Of a stretch of 64,000 nt of DNA, positions 27,714 to 37,076 are shown piece after piece. Every line of letters starts with the position of its first letter. Position 1 is the first letter of the stretch. The notes under the pieces are model-generated. The model worked only from the letters and a program-made list of their open reading frames with translations, was not told the origin of the DNA and made no database searches. Both the position numbers and the translations under genes were made by a program. This DNA is from Romboutsia lituseburensis (lineage in GTDB: Bacteria; Bacillota; Clostridia; Peptostreptococcales; Peptostreptococcaceae), in the NCBI RefSeq assembly GCF_024723825.1, contig NZ_JANQBQ010000001.1:248001-312000 (forward strand), written 5' to 3'.

Positions 27714-28964
27714 ATGGAAAGAAAAATATTTACAGATGTTAGCAATGAATTATGGAATGACTGGAATTGGCAAGTTAAAAACAGAATAACAACTGTTGAA
27801 GAACTTAAAAAGTATATACCACTTACAGAAAGTGAAGAACAAGGAGTTCACGAATGTCTTAAAACTTTAAGAATGAGTATAACTCCATACTACTTATCAT
27901 TAATTGATCCTTCAAACCCAAATGATCCAATAAGAAAGCAAGCAATACCAGTATCATCAGAACTTAAAGTTTCTCAAGCTGACTTAGATGATCCACTTCA
28001 TGAAGATGGAGATTCACCAGTACCAGGACTTACTCATAGATACCCAGATAGAGCATTATTATTAATAACTGACCAATGTGCAATGTATTGTAGACACTGT
28101 ACAAGAAGAAGATTTGCTGGGCAAAATGATGGAGCTCAACCAGTAGATAGAATAGATAAAGCTATAGAATATATAAGAAATACACCAGTTATAAGAGACG
28201 TATTATTATCAGGTGGAGATGCACTTTTAATGAGTGATGAAAGATTAGAATACATAATAAGTAAATTAAGAGAAATACCACACGTTGAAATAATAAGAAT
28301 AGGAAGTAGAGCTCCAGTAGTTATGCCTCAAAGAATAACTGATGGTTTAGTGAATATGCTTAAGAAATACCATCCAATATGGTTAAATACTCACTTCAAC
28401 CATCCAAATGAAATAACAAAAGAATCTAGAGAAGCTTGTGAAAAAATGGCAAACGCAGGTATACCTCTAGGAAACCAAAGTGTTTTATTACGTGGAGTAA
28501 ATGACTGTATGCACGTTATGAAAAAATTAGTTAACGATTTAGTAAAAATAAGAGTTAGACCATACTACATTTATCAATGTGACTTATCTAACGGTATAGA
28601 GCACTTTAGAACTCCTGTTTCTAAAGGTATAGAAATAATAGAAGGATTAAGAGGTCATACATCAGGATACTGTGTACCAACATTTGTTGTAGATGCACCA
28701 GGTGGTGGTGGTAAAACACCAGTTATGCCAAACTATGTAATATCTCAAAGTCATGATAAAGTAATACTTAGAAACTTTGAAGGTGTTATAACAACATATA
28801 CAGAGCCACACAATTACAGCCACACATGTCAATGTGAAGTTTGTAGAGGAGAAAAAGAAGTTCATAAGGTAGGTGTAGCTGGACTTTTAAATAATGAAAG
28901 AATGACACTTGAACCAACTGAATTAGATAGAAAGAAAAGAGAGTTATCTGCTCAATTAGGTTAA
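27714..28964 (+). CDS. kamA: L-lysine 2,3-aminomutase
   Basis: A 416-residue radical SAM, PLP-dependent enzyme that converts L-lysine to L-beta-lysine, the first step of the pathway. The cluster ligands are Cys122, Cys126 and Cys129 in CAMYCRHC. The PLP lysine is Lys334 in DAPGGGGKTPVMPNY. A C-terminal CQCEVCRG supplies zinc-ligand cysteines of the tetrameric clostridial enzyme. Length and motif positions match the Clostridium subterminale enzyme closely. A long hairpin follows the gene, before kamB. Confidence 0.97.
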   Translation: MERKIFTDVSNELWNDWNWQVKNRITTVEELKKYIPLTESEEQGVHECLKTLRMSITPYYLSLIDPSNPNDPIRKQAIPVSSELKVSQADLDDPLHEDGDSPVPGLTHRYPDRALLLITDQCAMYCRHCTRRRFAGQNDGAQPVDRIDKAIEYIRNTPVIRDVLLSGGDALLMSDERLEYIISKLREIPHVEIIRIGSRAPVVMPQRITDGLVNMLKKYHPIWLNTHFNHPNEITKESREACEKMANAGIPLGNQSVLLRGVNDCMHVMKKLVNDLVKIRVRPYYIYQCDLSNGIEHFRTPVSKGIEIIEGLRGHTSGYCVPTFVVDAPGGGGKTPVMPNYVISQSHDKVILRNFEGVITTYTEPHNYSHTCQCEVCRGEKEVHKVGVAGLLNNERMTLEPTELDRKKRELSAQLG

Positions 28965-28978
28965 TATAAAAACTAAAA

Positions 28979-29020
28979 AGTAAAAGATATTATAGAATTA
29001 ACTCTATAGTATCTTTTACT
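28979..29020 (+). promoter_or_regulatory. Long intercistronic hairpin between kamA and kamB
   Basis: Two 18-base arms (28979-28996 and 29003-29020) pair throughout, with one G-U pair and a 6-base loop. The next bases are AATAAAAG, not a U-run. It can partly attenuate the downstream kamBCDE message or block 3' exonuclease decay of the upstream one. Confidence 0.7.
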
Positions 29021-29074
29021 AATAAAAGTATACATCGCTTATTGAAATGATATTAAATTTATAAGGAATAAGAT

Positions 29075-30094
29075 ATGAATAAATTAAGAGAAATACTAAA
29101 ATATAAAAGTATGTCGATTATAGGCAATTATAAGAATGTTGGAAAAACTACTACCTTAAATTACATACTTAAAGAGTGTATAAGTAAAAACATAATACTA
29201 GGCCTTACTTCAATTGGAGTAGATGGAGAAGGTGTAGATGCAGTTACTAATACTTATAAACCTAGAATATATGTAAACAAAAATACAATAATAGCCACAG
29301 CCAGTAGTTTAGTTTTAGGAAGTGATATAACAAAAGAAATTCTAGAACTAACAAACATAACAACGCCCCTGGGAAATATAGTTATATTTAAATCATTAAG
29401 CGATGGATATATAGAACTTGCAGGTCCATCTATAAATACTCAGATAAAATATATATGTGATAGACTAAAGTATTATGGAGCAGATTTGAGTATAGTGGAT
29501 GGAGCTTTATCTAGAAAAACATTAGGATCACCATCAATAACAGAATCAACTATATTTTGTAGTGGAGCTGTAATAAATAAAGATATTAATAAGGCTATAG
29601 AAAAAATTGTATATGAAGCTAATATTTTAAACCTTGATAAAGTTAATGATAATAAATTTTATGAAGTTTATGAAAATATAAATTCTAAAAAGGTTAGCGT
29701 AGTAAATAATGATTATACGTATAAAAGCTTAGATATTAATACAACTTTAAGCTCTTCAAAAGAAATTATAGATAGTATAGATGATAATACTAAATATATA
29801 GTTTTTAATGGAATAGTTACTGATGACTTTATAAATACAATGCTAAAAAGTGGGAAAGATTACAAAAATATCACTATATTAGTTGAGGATAGTACAAAGA
29901 TATTTTTAGAAAAAGACGTATTTGAAAAATTTATAAAGCTTAAAGGTAAAATTAGAGCAATAAACAAAGTAAATCTAATAGGCATAAGTATAAATCCAAC
30001 TTCAATAGAAGGTTATAGCTTTGATGAAAAATATTTTATAGATACTATACAAAGTAAGACTGATATAAAAGTATTTAATGTAATGAATTTTTAG
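29075..30094 (+). CDS. kamB: KamB, lysine 5,6-aminomutase reactivase subunit (putative)
   Basis: A 339-residue protein of the lysine cluster. Near the N-terminus GNYKNVGKTTTLNYIL (residues 17-32) is a P-loop-like motif. The rest has no domain I can name. Its position between kamA and the MutS-like kamC gene is conserved in lysine fermenters, where the KamB/KamC pair is linked to reactivating the B12-dependent 5,6-aminomutase (from memory of family naming; not shown here). ATG 29075 follows AAGGAATAAG. Confidence 0.75.
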   Translation: MNKLREILKYKSMSIIGNYKNVGKTTTLNYILKECISKNIILGLTSIGVDGEGVDAVTNTYKPRIYVNKNTIIATASSLVLGSDITKEILELTNITTPLGNIVIFKSLSDGYIELAGPSINTQIKYICDRLKYYGADLSIVDGALSRKTLGSPSITESTIFCSGAVINKDINKAIEKIVYEANILNLDKVNDNKFYEVYENINSKKVSVVNNDYTYKSLDINTTLSSSKEIIDSIDDNTKYIVFNGIVTDDFINTMLKSGKDYKNITILVEDSTKIFLEKDVFEKFIKLKGKIRAINKVNLIGISINPTSIEGYSFDEKYFIDTIQSKTDIKVFNVMNF

Positions 30095-30127
30095 AAAATA
30101 AGCTTTTAGGAACAAGAAGGTGATCAT

Positions 30128-31567
30128 ATTAAGTCATTTATAACACACGAAGTAAATACGATTACACCATATGGAGAAATAGAAAAAGGTAATATTAAGA
30201 TATATAAAAAAGAAAATAAGTTTAAATTGATAAAAGAACTGAGCTATGTTGAAAGTATGATTAGTAGCTTAAATAAAAACAAAGTGGTGTATGATAATAT
30301 ACAATATGAATTTTGCAAAGTCAAAAATATTAAAAATACAATTATAAGATTAGAAAATAAAAATGTATTGGATGAATTAGAGTTATTTGAAATTAAAAAC
30401 TTTGCTATAAATGTTAATAAAATAATGCAATATTATTTACAGTTGAATATAAATGTAGATTATATAAACTTTAAGAGCTTAGATAAGATTGCAAAGCTAT
30501 TAGATCCAGATGATTTGAAGCTAACAACTTTTCAAATATATGGTGCTTATAGTAAACGATTATTGCGTATAAGGCAAAATAAGCTTAACGTAGAAAAAGA
30601 AATATTTAGCTCAACAGATATAGAAACTATAGAAATATTAAAAAAGAAAAGACTTGAGATAGTTATTCAAGAAGATCAAGAAGTCCTAAAAATAAGGAAA
30701 GCTTTAACTGAAGAACTATACAATTATTTAATAGATATAAAAGGAAATATAAAAAATATAGGGAAATTAGATCTACTTATTGCAAAAGCTGATTTAGCAA
30801 TAAAGTACAATGCTATAAAGCCAAATATAAATGAAGAAAATAAAATTTATTTTAAAGATCTAGTAAATCCAAATCTTCAAAAACTTTTAGATTCACAAGG
30901 AAAGCAATACATACCAATAAGTATAGAAATTGACAAGAAAATAACTATAATAAGTGGAGCTAATATGGGTGGAAAAAGTGTAAGTATGAAAACCATAGCG
31001 CTTAATTTATACTTATTCCAATGTGGATTTTTTGTATTTGCTAAGGAAGCTGATTTATGCATATTAGACTTTATATATTTAGTAAGTGACGATATGCAAG
31101 ATATAAACAAAGGTTTAAGTACCTTTGGAGCAGAGATAATAAAATTAAAAGAAATAACAAAGCTTATTAAAATAAGAGATGGGTTCATAGCATTAGATGA
31201 ATTTGCGAGAGGAACTAATCCAGTAGAAGGTAGATTACTTTTAAAATCAATATGTGAATACTTTAAAAAGTATAATTCCATAAGCTTAATATCTACTCAC
31301 TTGGATGATATAGATATTAGTGATGTTGACTATTACCAGGTAATAGGATTAAAAAATGTAAACTTTGAAGGATTAAAACGTCAAATAGATTTAAAGATAG
31401 GTAGAGATAAAAGTTCAAATGGAGTAAAAATACTTCAAGAGTATATGGACTATAGAATGGAAAAAGTAAGCAAAGAAACTAAAGTTCCAAAAGATGCTAT
31501 AAATATATGTAAATTATTGGGTCTTGATAATGAAATAATTAATATAGCAAATAAATTAAGTAAATAG
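30128..31567 (+). CDS. kamC: KamC, MutS-like ATPase of lysine 5,6-aminomutase reactivase
   Basis: A MutS-family ATPase lacking the mismatch-recognition domains. Walker A is SGANMGGKSVSMKT and Walker B is IALDEFARGTNP, both typical of MutS C-terminal ATPase domains. The reading frame is open upstream from TAG 30107, with no ATG, GTG or TTG until TTG 30227. AGAAGGTGAT at 30115-30124 fits an ATT start at 30128, adding 33 residues (FITHEVNTITPYGEIEKGN) that look like real protein; the TTG at 30227 has no good ribosome binding site. The predicted protein is 479 residues (446 from the TTG). It is not a mismatch-repair gene: context is kamB upstream and kamDE downstream. ATT use is inferred. Confidence 0.8.
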   Translation: MKSFITHEVNTITPYGEIEKGNIKIYKKENKFKLIKELSYVESMISSLNKNKVVYDNIQYEFCKVKNIKNTIIRLENKNVLDELELFEIKNFAINVNKIMQYYLQLNINVDYINFKSLDKIAKLLDPDDLKLTTFQIYGAYSKRLLRIRQNKLNVEKEIFSSTDIETIEILKKKRLEIVIQEDQEVLKIRKALTEELYNYLIDIKGNIKNIGKLDLLIAKADLAIKYNAIKPNINEENKIYFKDLVNPNLQKLLDSQGKQYIPISIEIDKKITIISGANMGGKSVSMKTIALNLYLFQCGFFVFAKEADLCILDFIYLVSDDMQDINKGLSTFGAEIIKLKEITKLIKIRDGFIALDEFARGTNPVEGRLLLKSICEYFKKYNSISLISTHLDDIDISDVDYYQVIGLKNVNFEGLKRQIDLKIGRDKSSNGVKILQEYMDYRMEKVSKETKVPKDAINICKLLGLDNEIINIANKLSK

Positions 31568-31585
31568 GAAGCCAAGGGGGATAAT

Positions 31586-33163
31586 ATGAGTAAGTTAAAT
31601 TTAGATTTCAGTATAGTTGAGAAAGCTCGTAAATCAGCACAAAACATAGCATTAGATACACAAGAATTTATAAACAAGCACACTACAGTAACTGTTGAAA
31701 GAAGTATACTAAGATTACTTGGAATAGACGGTGTAGATGAATTTGGTGTACCGCTTCCAAATATAGTTGTAGATAGTATAAAAAATTCTAATAATGGATC
31801 TTTAGGAATGGGTGTTGCTTATTACATAGGTAATGCTATGATAAACACAGGGCTTAATCCACAAGAAATAGCAGAAAAAGTATCTAAAGGGGAATTAGAC
31901 TTAACTTCACTTAAGGAAAATGATGTATTTGAAGTTAAGCTTAAAATAAATGAAATAGCTAAAAAAAGTGTAAATCAAATAAAAGAAAATAGAAATAAGA
32001 GAGAAGCGTTTTTAAATGAGTATGGAGATAAAACTGGTCCATATTTATATCTAATAGTTGCAACAGGTAATATATACGAAGACATTACTCAAGCAGTAGC
32101 TGCTGCTAAGCAAGGAGCAGATATAATAGCAGTTATCAGAACAACAGGACAAAGTTTACTTGACTTTGTACCATATGGTGCTACTACTGAAGGATTTGGA
32201 GGAACTTTTGCAACAGGTGAAAACTTTAGATTAATGAGAGAAGCGCTAGACAATGTTGGAAAAGAATTAGGAAGGTATATAAGACTTTGTAACTACTGTT
32301 CAGGATTATGTATGCCAGAAATAGCAGCATTAGGAGCTCAAAATAGATTAGATGTTATGCTTAATGATGCATTATATGGAATATTATTTAGAGATATAAA
32401 TATGAAGAGAACTATGATAGATCAATACTTCTCAAGAATAATAAATGGATATGCTGGAGTTATAATCAATACTGGAGAGGATAACTACTTAACAACAGCA
32501 GATGCAGTAGAAGAAGCACATACTGTACTTGCATCACAATTTATAAATGAGCAGTTTGCTTTAATAGCAGGACTTCCAGAGGAGCAAATGGGTCTAGGCC
32601 ATGCATTTGAAATAAGTCCAGATGTTGAAAATGGATTCTTATATGAATTAGCTCAAGCTCAAATGGCTAGAGAAATATTCCCTAAAGCTCCACTTAAATA
32701 TATGCCGCCTACTAAATTTATGACTGGAGATATATTTAAAGGTCAAGTTCAAGATGCCTTATTTAATATGGTAACAATAATGACAGGTCAAAAGCTTCAT
32801 TTATTAGGAATGCTTACAGAGGCTATACATACACCATTTATATCAGATAGAGCTCTATCTATAGACAATGCTCAATATATATTTAATACTATGAAAGACT
32901 TAGGTAGTGAAATAGAGTTTAAGAAAGATGGTATTATGTGCACTAGAGTTAATGAAGTTTTACATAATGCATATGATTTAATAGCTGAAATAGAAAAAGA
33001 AGGATTATTTAAAACATTAGAACAAGGAAAGTTTGCTGGAATAAAGAGACCAGTTGATGGTGGAAAAGGACTAGATGGAGTTGTTATAAAAGAAAATGTA
33101 TACTTCAATCCATTCGTAGAGTTAATGTTAGAAAAAGATTTAGTGTTAGGGGGTAGCTGTTAA
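31586..33163 (+). CDS. kamD: Lysine 5,6-aminomutase alpha subunit
   Basis: A 525-residue large subunit of the adenosylcobalamin- and PLP-dependent D-lysine/L-beta-lysine 5,6-aminomutase, which makes 3,5-diaminohexanoate from beta-lysine. TIM-barrel sequence such as AAAKQGADIIAVIRTTGQSL and DFVPYGATTEGFGGTFATGE is strongly conserved in this family. The length matches characterised subunits. ATG 31586 follows CAAGGGGGATA. Its stop codon overlaps the kamE start by one base, which suggests coupled synthesis of the two subunits. Confidence 0.96.
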   Translation: MSKLNLDFSIVEKARKSAQNIALDTQEFINKHTTVTVERSILRLLGIDGVDEFGVPLPNIVVDSIKNSNNGSLGMGVAYYIGNAMINTGLNPQEIAEKVSKGELDLTSLKENDVFEVKLKINEIAKKSVNQIKENRNKREAFLNEYGDKTGPYLYLIVATGNIYEDITQAVAAAKQGADIIAVIRTTGQSLLDFVPYGATTEGFGGTFATGENFRLMREALDNVGKELGRYIRLCNYCSGLCMPEIAALGAQNRLDVMLNDALYGILFRDINMKRTMIDQYFSRIINGYAGVIINTGEDNYLTTADAVEEAHTVLASQFINEQFALIAGLPEEQMGLGHAFEISPDVENGFLYELAQAQMAREIFPKAPLKYMPPTKFMTGDIFKGQVQDALFNMVTIMTGQKLHLLGMLTEAIHTPFISDRALSIDNAQYIFNTMKDLGSEIEFKKDGIMCTRVNEVLHNAYDLIAEIEKEGLFKTLEQGKFAGIKRPVDGGKGLDGVVIKENVYFNPFVELMLEKDLVLGGSC

Positions 33164-33948
33164 TGAGCGGATTATATTCAATGGAAAATAAGGAATACGA
33201 TAAGAACCTTGATTTAAAAAATGTAAAACCATATGGAGATACTTTAAATGATGCTAAGGTGCAAGTGAGTTTTACATTGCCTGTAAAGGATGATGAAAAA
33301 GGTATAGAAGCTGCAAAACTTACAGCTAAAAATATGGGGCTTTCTGAGATAAATGTTGCTCATCATAAAGCACTAGATAGTGAATTTACATTCTATGTAG
33401 CATATGGAAGTTTAGAAAAAGGTGTAAACTATGAAGATATACATGTAGAAGTAGCACAAGAAAATACAATGGATAAATATGAAATAGAAAATTATATAAA
33501 AGAAAATATAAAAAGAGATGTAGTAGTAGTTGGAGCTAGTACTGGTACAGATGCACATACTGTTGGTATAGATGCAATAATGAACATGAAGGGTTATGCA
33601 GGAAACTATGGATTAGAAAGATATGAAGGAATAGAAGCATACAACTTAGGCAGCCAAGTTCCAAATGAAGAATTTATAAAAAAAGCAGTAGAGCTTAAAG
33701 CAGATGTACTATTAGTTTCTCAGACTGTAACTCAAAAGAATATCCATATAGAAAACTTAACTAACTTAGTAGAATTATTAGAAGCAGAAGGTCTTCGTGA
33801 TAAAGTTGTACTTCTTTGTGGAGGACCTAGAATAAATCATGAACTTGCAAAAGAACTAGGATATGATGCAGGATTTGGACCAGGTAAGTTTGCACAAGAT
33901 GTTGGAAGTTTCTTTGTAGAAGAATTAGTTAATAGAGATTTAATATAA
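33163..33948 (+). CDS. kamE: Lysine 5,6-aminomutase beta subunit
   Basis: A 261-residue cobalamin-binding subunit. The base-off/His-on B12 motif is at Asp130-Ala-His132-x-x-Gly, and the PLP-binding lysine is Lys143 in NMKGYAG; both agree with the known enzyme to within one residue. The remaining B12-fold sequence (LLVSQTVTQKN and LLCGGPRINHELA) is normal. It overlaps kamD by one base. A 230-base gap with a hairpin follows before the antiporter. Confidence 0.96.
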   Translation: MSGLYSMENKEYDKNLDLKNVKPYGDTLNDAKVQVSFTLPVKDDEKGIEAAKLTAKNMGLSEINVAHHKALDSEFTFYVAYGSLEKGVNYEDIHVEVAQENTMDKYEIENYIKENIKRDVVVVGASTGTDAHTVGIDAIMNMKGYAGNYGLERYEGIEAYNLGSQVPNEEFIKKAVELKADVLLVSQTVTQKNIHIENLTNLVELLEAEGLRDKVVLLCGGPRINHELAKELGYDAGFGPGKFAQDVGSFFVEELVNRDLI

Positions 33949-34057
33949 TAAATTTAAACTAGTATATTAGCAATTACCAAAACTATAATATTTACTAACA
34001 ATATGTTAAATTATTCTTTAAATATCAATAAAATGGTATCTTAAAGTTATAATTAAA

Positions 34058-34097
34058 AGACTTATGTACTATGTAGAATACATTAGTACATAAGTCT
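34058..34097 (+). promoter_or_regulatory. 13-bp inverted repeat between kamE and the NhaC-type antiporter
   Basis: AGACTTATGTACT (34058-34070) and AGTACATAAGTCT (34085-34097) are perfect 13-base arms with a 14-base loop and no U-run. A second smaller hairpin, TTGATAGT / ACTATCAA, lies just downstream (about 34110-34147). Together they fill the 230-base gap and could regulate the antiporter or end kam transcripts weakly. Confidence 0.65.
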
Positions 34098-34178
34098 ATA
34101 AAATAATTGATAGTATAAGGAATAGTGTAAATAAAAAAACTATCAAAATTATACAAAAATATCAAGGAGGCTCACCTT

Positions 34179-35663
34179 ATGGGGTTTTGGGTTGGACTAT
34201 TTAAGTTTTCACCAGTATTTGTACTGGCAGGTTTAATGATGTTTAAAGTAGACTGCTTAATAGCAGCACCAATAGCTACAATATATGCATTTATTGTAGC
34301 ATCAATAACAGATAAGTTTAAGTTTAATGATTTAGTTGATTGTGCAGTTGATAATGTAAAAGAGTTAAATTTAGTTTTCTTCATACTAATGCTTGCATAT
34401 GCAATGGCTGAAGCATTTATGTCTACAGGAGTAGGCGCTTCTTTAGTAAATATAGCGCTTTCTTTAGGTGTAACAGGAAGAACTGTTGCAGTTGTTTCAT
34501 TTTTAGTTACTGCTGTACTTTCAGTAGCTACTGGAACATCATGGGGGACTTTTGCAGCATGTGCTCCAATATTTTTATGGCTAAACCATATGGTTGGTGG
34601 GAATATATTATTAACAACTGCATCAATTGCTGGAGGTGCTTGTTTTGGAGATAATATTGGACTTATTTCAGATACAACAGTTGTAAGTTCTGGGATACAG
34701 GATGTTGAGGTAATAGATAGAATTAAATCTCAAGGACCTTGGTCTCTAATCTGTTTAGCAATAACAGTTGTTGCTATATTTGTACTAAGTGTAACTATGG
34801 GATTGCCTACTGAAGCTACAAATGCTTCAGCTGCTATAAATCAGATACCACCTCAAGTAATGATTGATTTAGAAGCTGCAAGACCATCGGCAGTAGAATT
34901 ATTAAATCAAGTAAAAGAAGGGGTACCGTATTATATGGCGATACCACTTATACTAGTATTAGTGGTAGCAATTAAGGGATTACCTACATTAGTTTGTCTG
35001 TCTGTTGGTATAGCATCATCATTCTTGCTTGGTAGTTTTGCAGGAACTGTAGGGTCTTTAAATGAATTTTTAAAATTAATGATGGGAGGATTTAAAGAAG
35101 CAGGTTCTTGGGTCATAGTTATGATGATGTGGGTAGGAGCATTTGGTGGAATAATGTCTAAAATGAAAGCTTTCGAACCATTATCAAATTTAGTTATGTA
35201 TCTTGCTAGAAGTGTAAAACAATTAATGGCTATGAATGGTTTATTATGCTTAGCAGGAAATGCTGCACTTGCTGATGAAATGGCTCAAATTGTTACAGTA
35301 GGGCCTATAATTAAAGAGTTAGTTGAAAAGAATGTAGATGGTAGTGAAGAAGATTTATACCAATTACGATTAAGAAATGCAACATTTTCAAGTTCTCTAG
35401 GAGTATTTGGTTCTCAATTAATACCATGGCATGTTTATATAGGATTCTATGTAGGTATATTAAGTGCAGTATATCCACTTCATCAATTCGTAGCAACTGA
35501 TATTATAAAGTATAATATTATGGCATTTGTTACAGTTGGATCAATACTTCTATTAACATTAACAGGGCTTGATAGATTTATACCAAAGTTTGGATTACCA
35601 AGTGAACCACAAGTTAAGCTAAAGAAAAAAGAAAAACATCAAGAAAGAAATAATGCAGTGTAG
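34179..35663 (+). CDS. NhaC-family Na+/H+ antiporter-like transporter
   Basis: A 494-residue membrane protein with about 11-12 transmembrane segments of the NhaC/Na+:H+ antiporter type. The family core is seen in SVATGTSWGTFAACAPIFLW and GGACFGDNIGLISDTTVVSS, and a late NGLLCLAGNAALADEMAQI segment. ATG 34179 follows CAAGGAGG. NhaC-like carriers recur beside lysine-fermentation genes, so it may move lysine or exchange sodium for protons to support uptake; which of these cannot be decided here. I give no gene symbol for that reason. Confidence 0.85.
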   Translation: MGFWVGLFKFSPVFVLAGLMMFKVDCLIAAPIATIYAFIVASITDKFKFNDLVDCAVDNVKELNLVFFILMLAYAMAEAFMSTGVGASLVNIALSLGVTGRTVAVVSFLVTAVLSVATGTSWGTFAACAPIFLWLNHMVGGNILLTTASIAGGACFGDNIGLISDTTVVSSGIQDVEVIDRIKSQGPWSLICLAITVVAIFVLSVTMGLPTEATNASAAINQIPPQVMIDLEAARPSAVELLNQVKEGVPYYMAIPLILVLVVAIKGLPTLVCLSVGIASSFLLGSFAGTVGSLNEFLKLMMGGFKEAGSWVIVMMMWVGAFGGIMSKMKAFEPLSNLVMYLARSVKQLMAMNGLLCLAGNAALADEMAQIVTVGPIIKELVEKNVDGSEEDLYQLRLRNATFSSSLGVFGSQLIPWHVYIGFYVGILSAVYPLHQFVATDIIKYNIMAFVTVGSILLLTLTGLDRFIPKFGLPSEPQVKLKKKEKHQERNNAV

Positions 35664-35855
35664 TCAATATTATAATTATAGAAAATAGCTAATATACCTA
35701 ATTAGTTTAATAATTTATTATAAAATTAAATTCAACTATTATTTAATATTTCTATATAATATATAATATAGGTATATTAAATAGTTATAAAAAATTAGAT
35801 TAAATAATCTGAAAATTTTAAATGCTAAGTCAATTAAATTAATGAATAGCAAATA

Positions 35856-35886
35856 AAAAAGCCGTGGAGTATTCCAAGGCTTTTTT
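35856..35886 (+). terminator. Terminator (repeated hairpin, copy 3, one mismatch)
   Basis: AAAAAAGCCGTGGA / TCCAAGGCTTTTTT with a G-A mismatch in the stem; otherwise the same element as at 14456 and 16146. It is the only feature I see in the 382-base gap 35664-36045, about 190 bases after the antiporter gene. Confidence 0.8.
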
Positions 35887-36045
35887 ATTTTTAGCAGAGC
35901 TTGTTCTAAGGATGTAATTAAATGAAACCACTTTGTAATTGGAATATAAGAGTATATCATGTTAGAATATAATCAAATTTAATAATTACATATAATGTAA
36001 ATTTTATATAATTATAATAAAAATAGGATTTAATAGGGGGAAAAT

Positions 36046-36978
36046 ATGTTAGACCAAATAAATATACAAATAAATAATGCAAAAAATGAAGTAGCGAAAA
36101 AGTACGTATTAGAAAATAAATTAAATGGCTTAAAATTAGAACTTAAAACAGCTGAAGAAGAGCTAACTAATTTAGAAAACAATCTTAGGAAAGAAAAAAA
36201 GGACGTAGATAATTTAAAAAAACTATCTTTATCAAATTTAATATATACAGTAGCAGGAAACAAAGCAGATAAGATGGAAAAAGAAGAAAAGGAATATGTA
36301 ATGGCAAAGCTTCAATATGATAAGTGTCAATCTAATGTAAATTTAATAAAATCTAATATTAGTAATATAACAAGTAGATTAAACGATTTATCAAAGTATG
36401 AGGCTATATATGCTAATTTATTAAAGAAAAAAATTGAGTTAATAAATGTTTATGGCGATGAGAGTACAAAAAATAAAATTATATATATTGAAAAAAATAT
36501 TGATATGTATATAAAAGAGATGAAAGAAGTTGATGAATCTATTTATGTTGGAAATGAATTATTAGATGAAGTGAGAGTTGCCAAAAAGTTATTAGCATCA
36601 GCAAAGGCTTGGAGTACTTTTGATATATTTGGTGGTGATTTACTAAGTTATATGGCTAAACATAGTAAAATTGATGATGTGCAATGGCACTTATCTAAAA
36701 TTTCAAATTTAATAAAATCTTTTAATAAGGAATTAAAAGATGTAAATATTAGTGGAATTAATTTTTCTAGCTCAACAAAGACTTTTGATATTTTCTTTGA
36801 TAATATATTTACTGACTTATCAGTAGATAAGCATATAACGGATTCTTATGACAATATATGTATTTTAGAGGTGAAGGTTGAGAACATTTTAAAAAGATTA
36901 AAAAATAATAGAAATGATTTAAATGATATAATTGAATCTAAAAAGAATGAATATGATGAGTTTGTAAAAAATATATAA
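36046..36978 (+). CDS. Coiled-coil protein of unknown function
   Basis: A 310-residue soluble protein. Residues about 5-75 and 95-145 are rich in heptads (LENKLNGLKLELKTAEEEL, EEELTNLENNLRKEKKDV), so coiled coil is likely. The middle holds SAKAWSTFDIFGGDLLSYM, then AKHSKIDDVQ; I recall a similar (S/A)AK-W-T-D-GG...AKHS-ID motif in uncharacterised bacterial proteins, but cannot name the family. ATG 36046 follows TAGGGGGAAAAT. It is a single gene, with no signal peptide. Confidence 0.8.
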   Translation: MLDQINIQINNAKNEVAKKYVLENKLNGLKLELKTAEEELTNLENNLRKEKKDVDNLKKLSLSNLIYTVAGNKADKMEKEEKEYVMAKLQYDKCQSNVNLIKSNISNITSRLNDLSKYEAIYANLLKKKIELINVYGDESTKNKIIYIEKNIDMYIKEMKEVDESIYVGNELLDEVRVAKKLLASAKAWSTFDIFGGDLLSYMAKHSKIDDVQWHLSKISNLIKSFNKELKDVNISGINFSSSTKTFDIFFDNIFTDLSVDKHITDSYDNICILEVKVENILKRLKNNRNDLNDIIESKKNEYDEFVKNI

Positions 36979-37076
36979 ACAACTTACTTAAGATTTTACT
37001 TTGTATACAATGCTAATGGATAAATAATTAACTACAGGGTAAGTTATATATAAACATATATAGGAGAGTAAGATAG

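Noticed and set aside
30227-31567. MutS DNA mismatch repair protein
   Set aside because: Only the MutS ATPase core is present, without mismatch-binding or clamp domains, and it sits between kamB and kamD. It fits the lysine-aminomutase reactivase ATPase, not repair.
33949-34178. Lysine riboswitch before the antiporter
   Set aside because: The gap holds simple hairpins but not the conserved five-helix lysine core, and is too short for the full aptamer.
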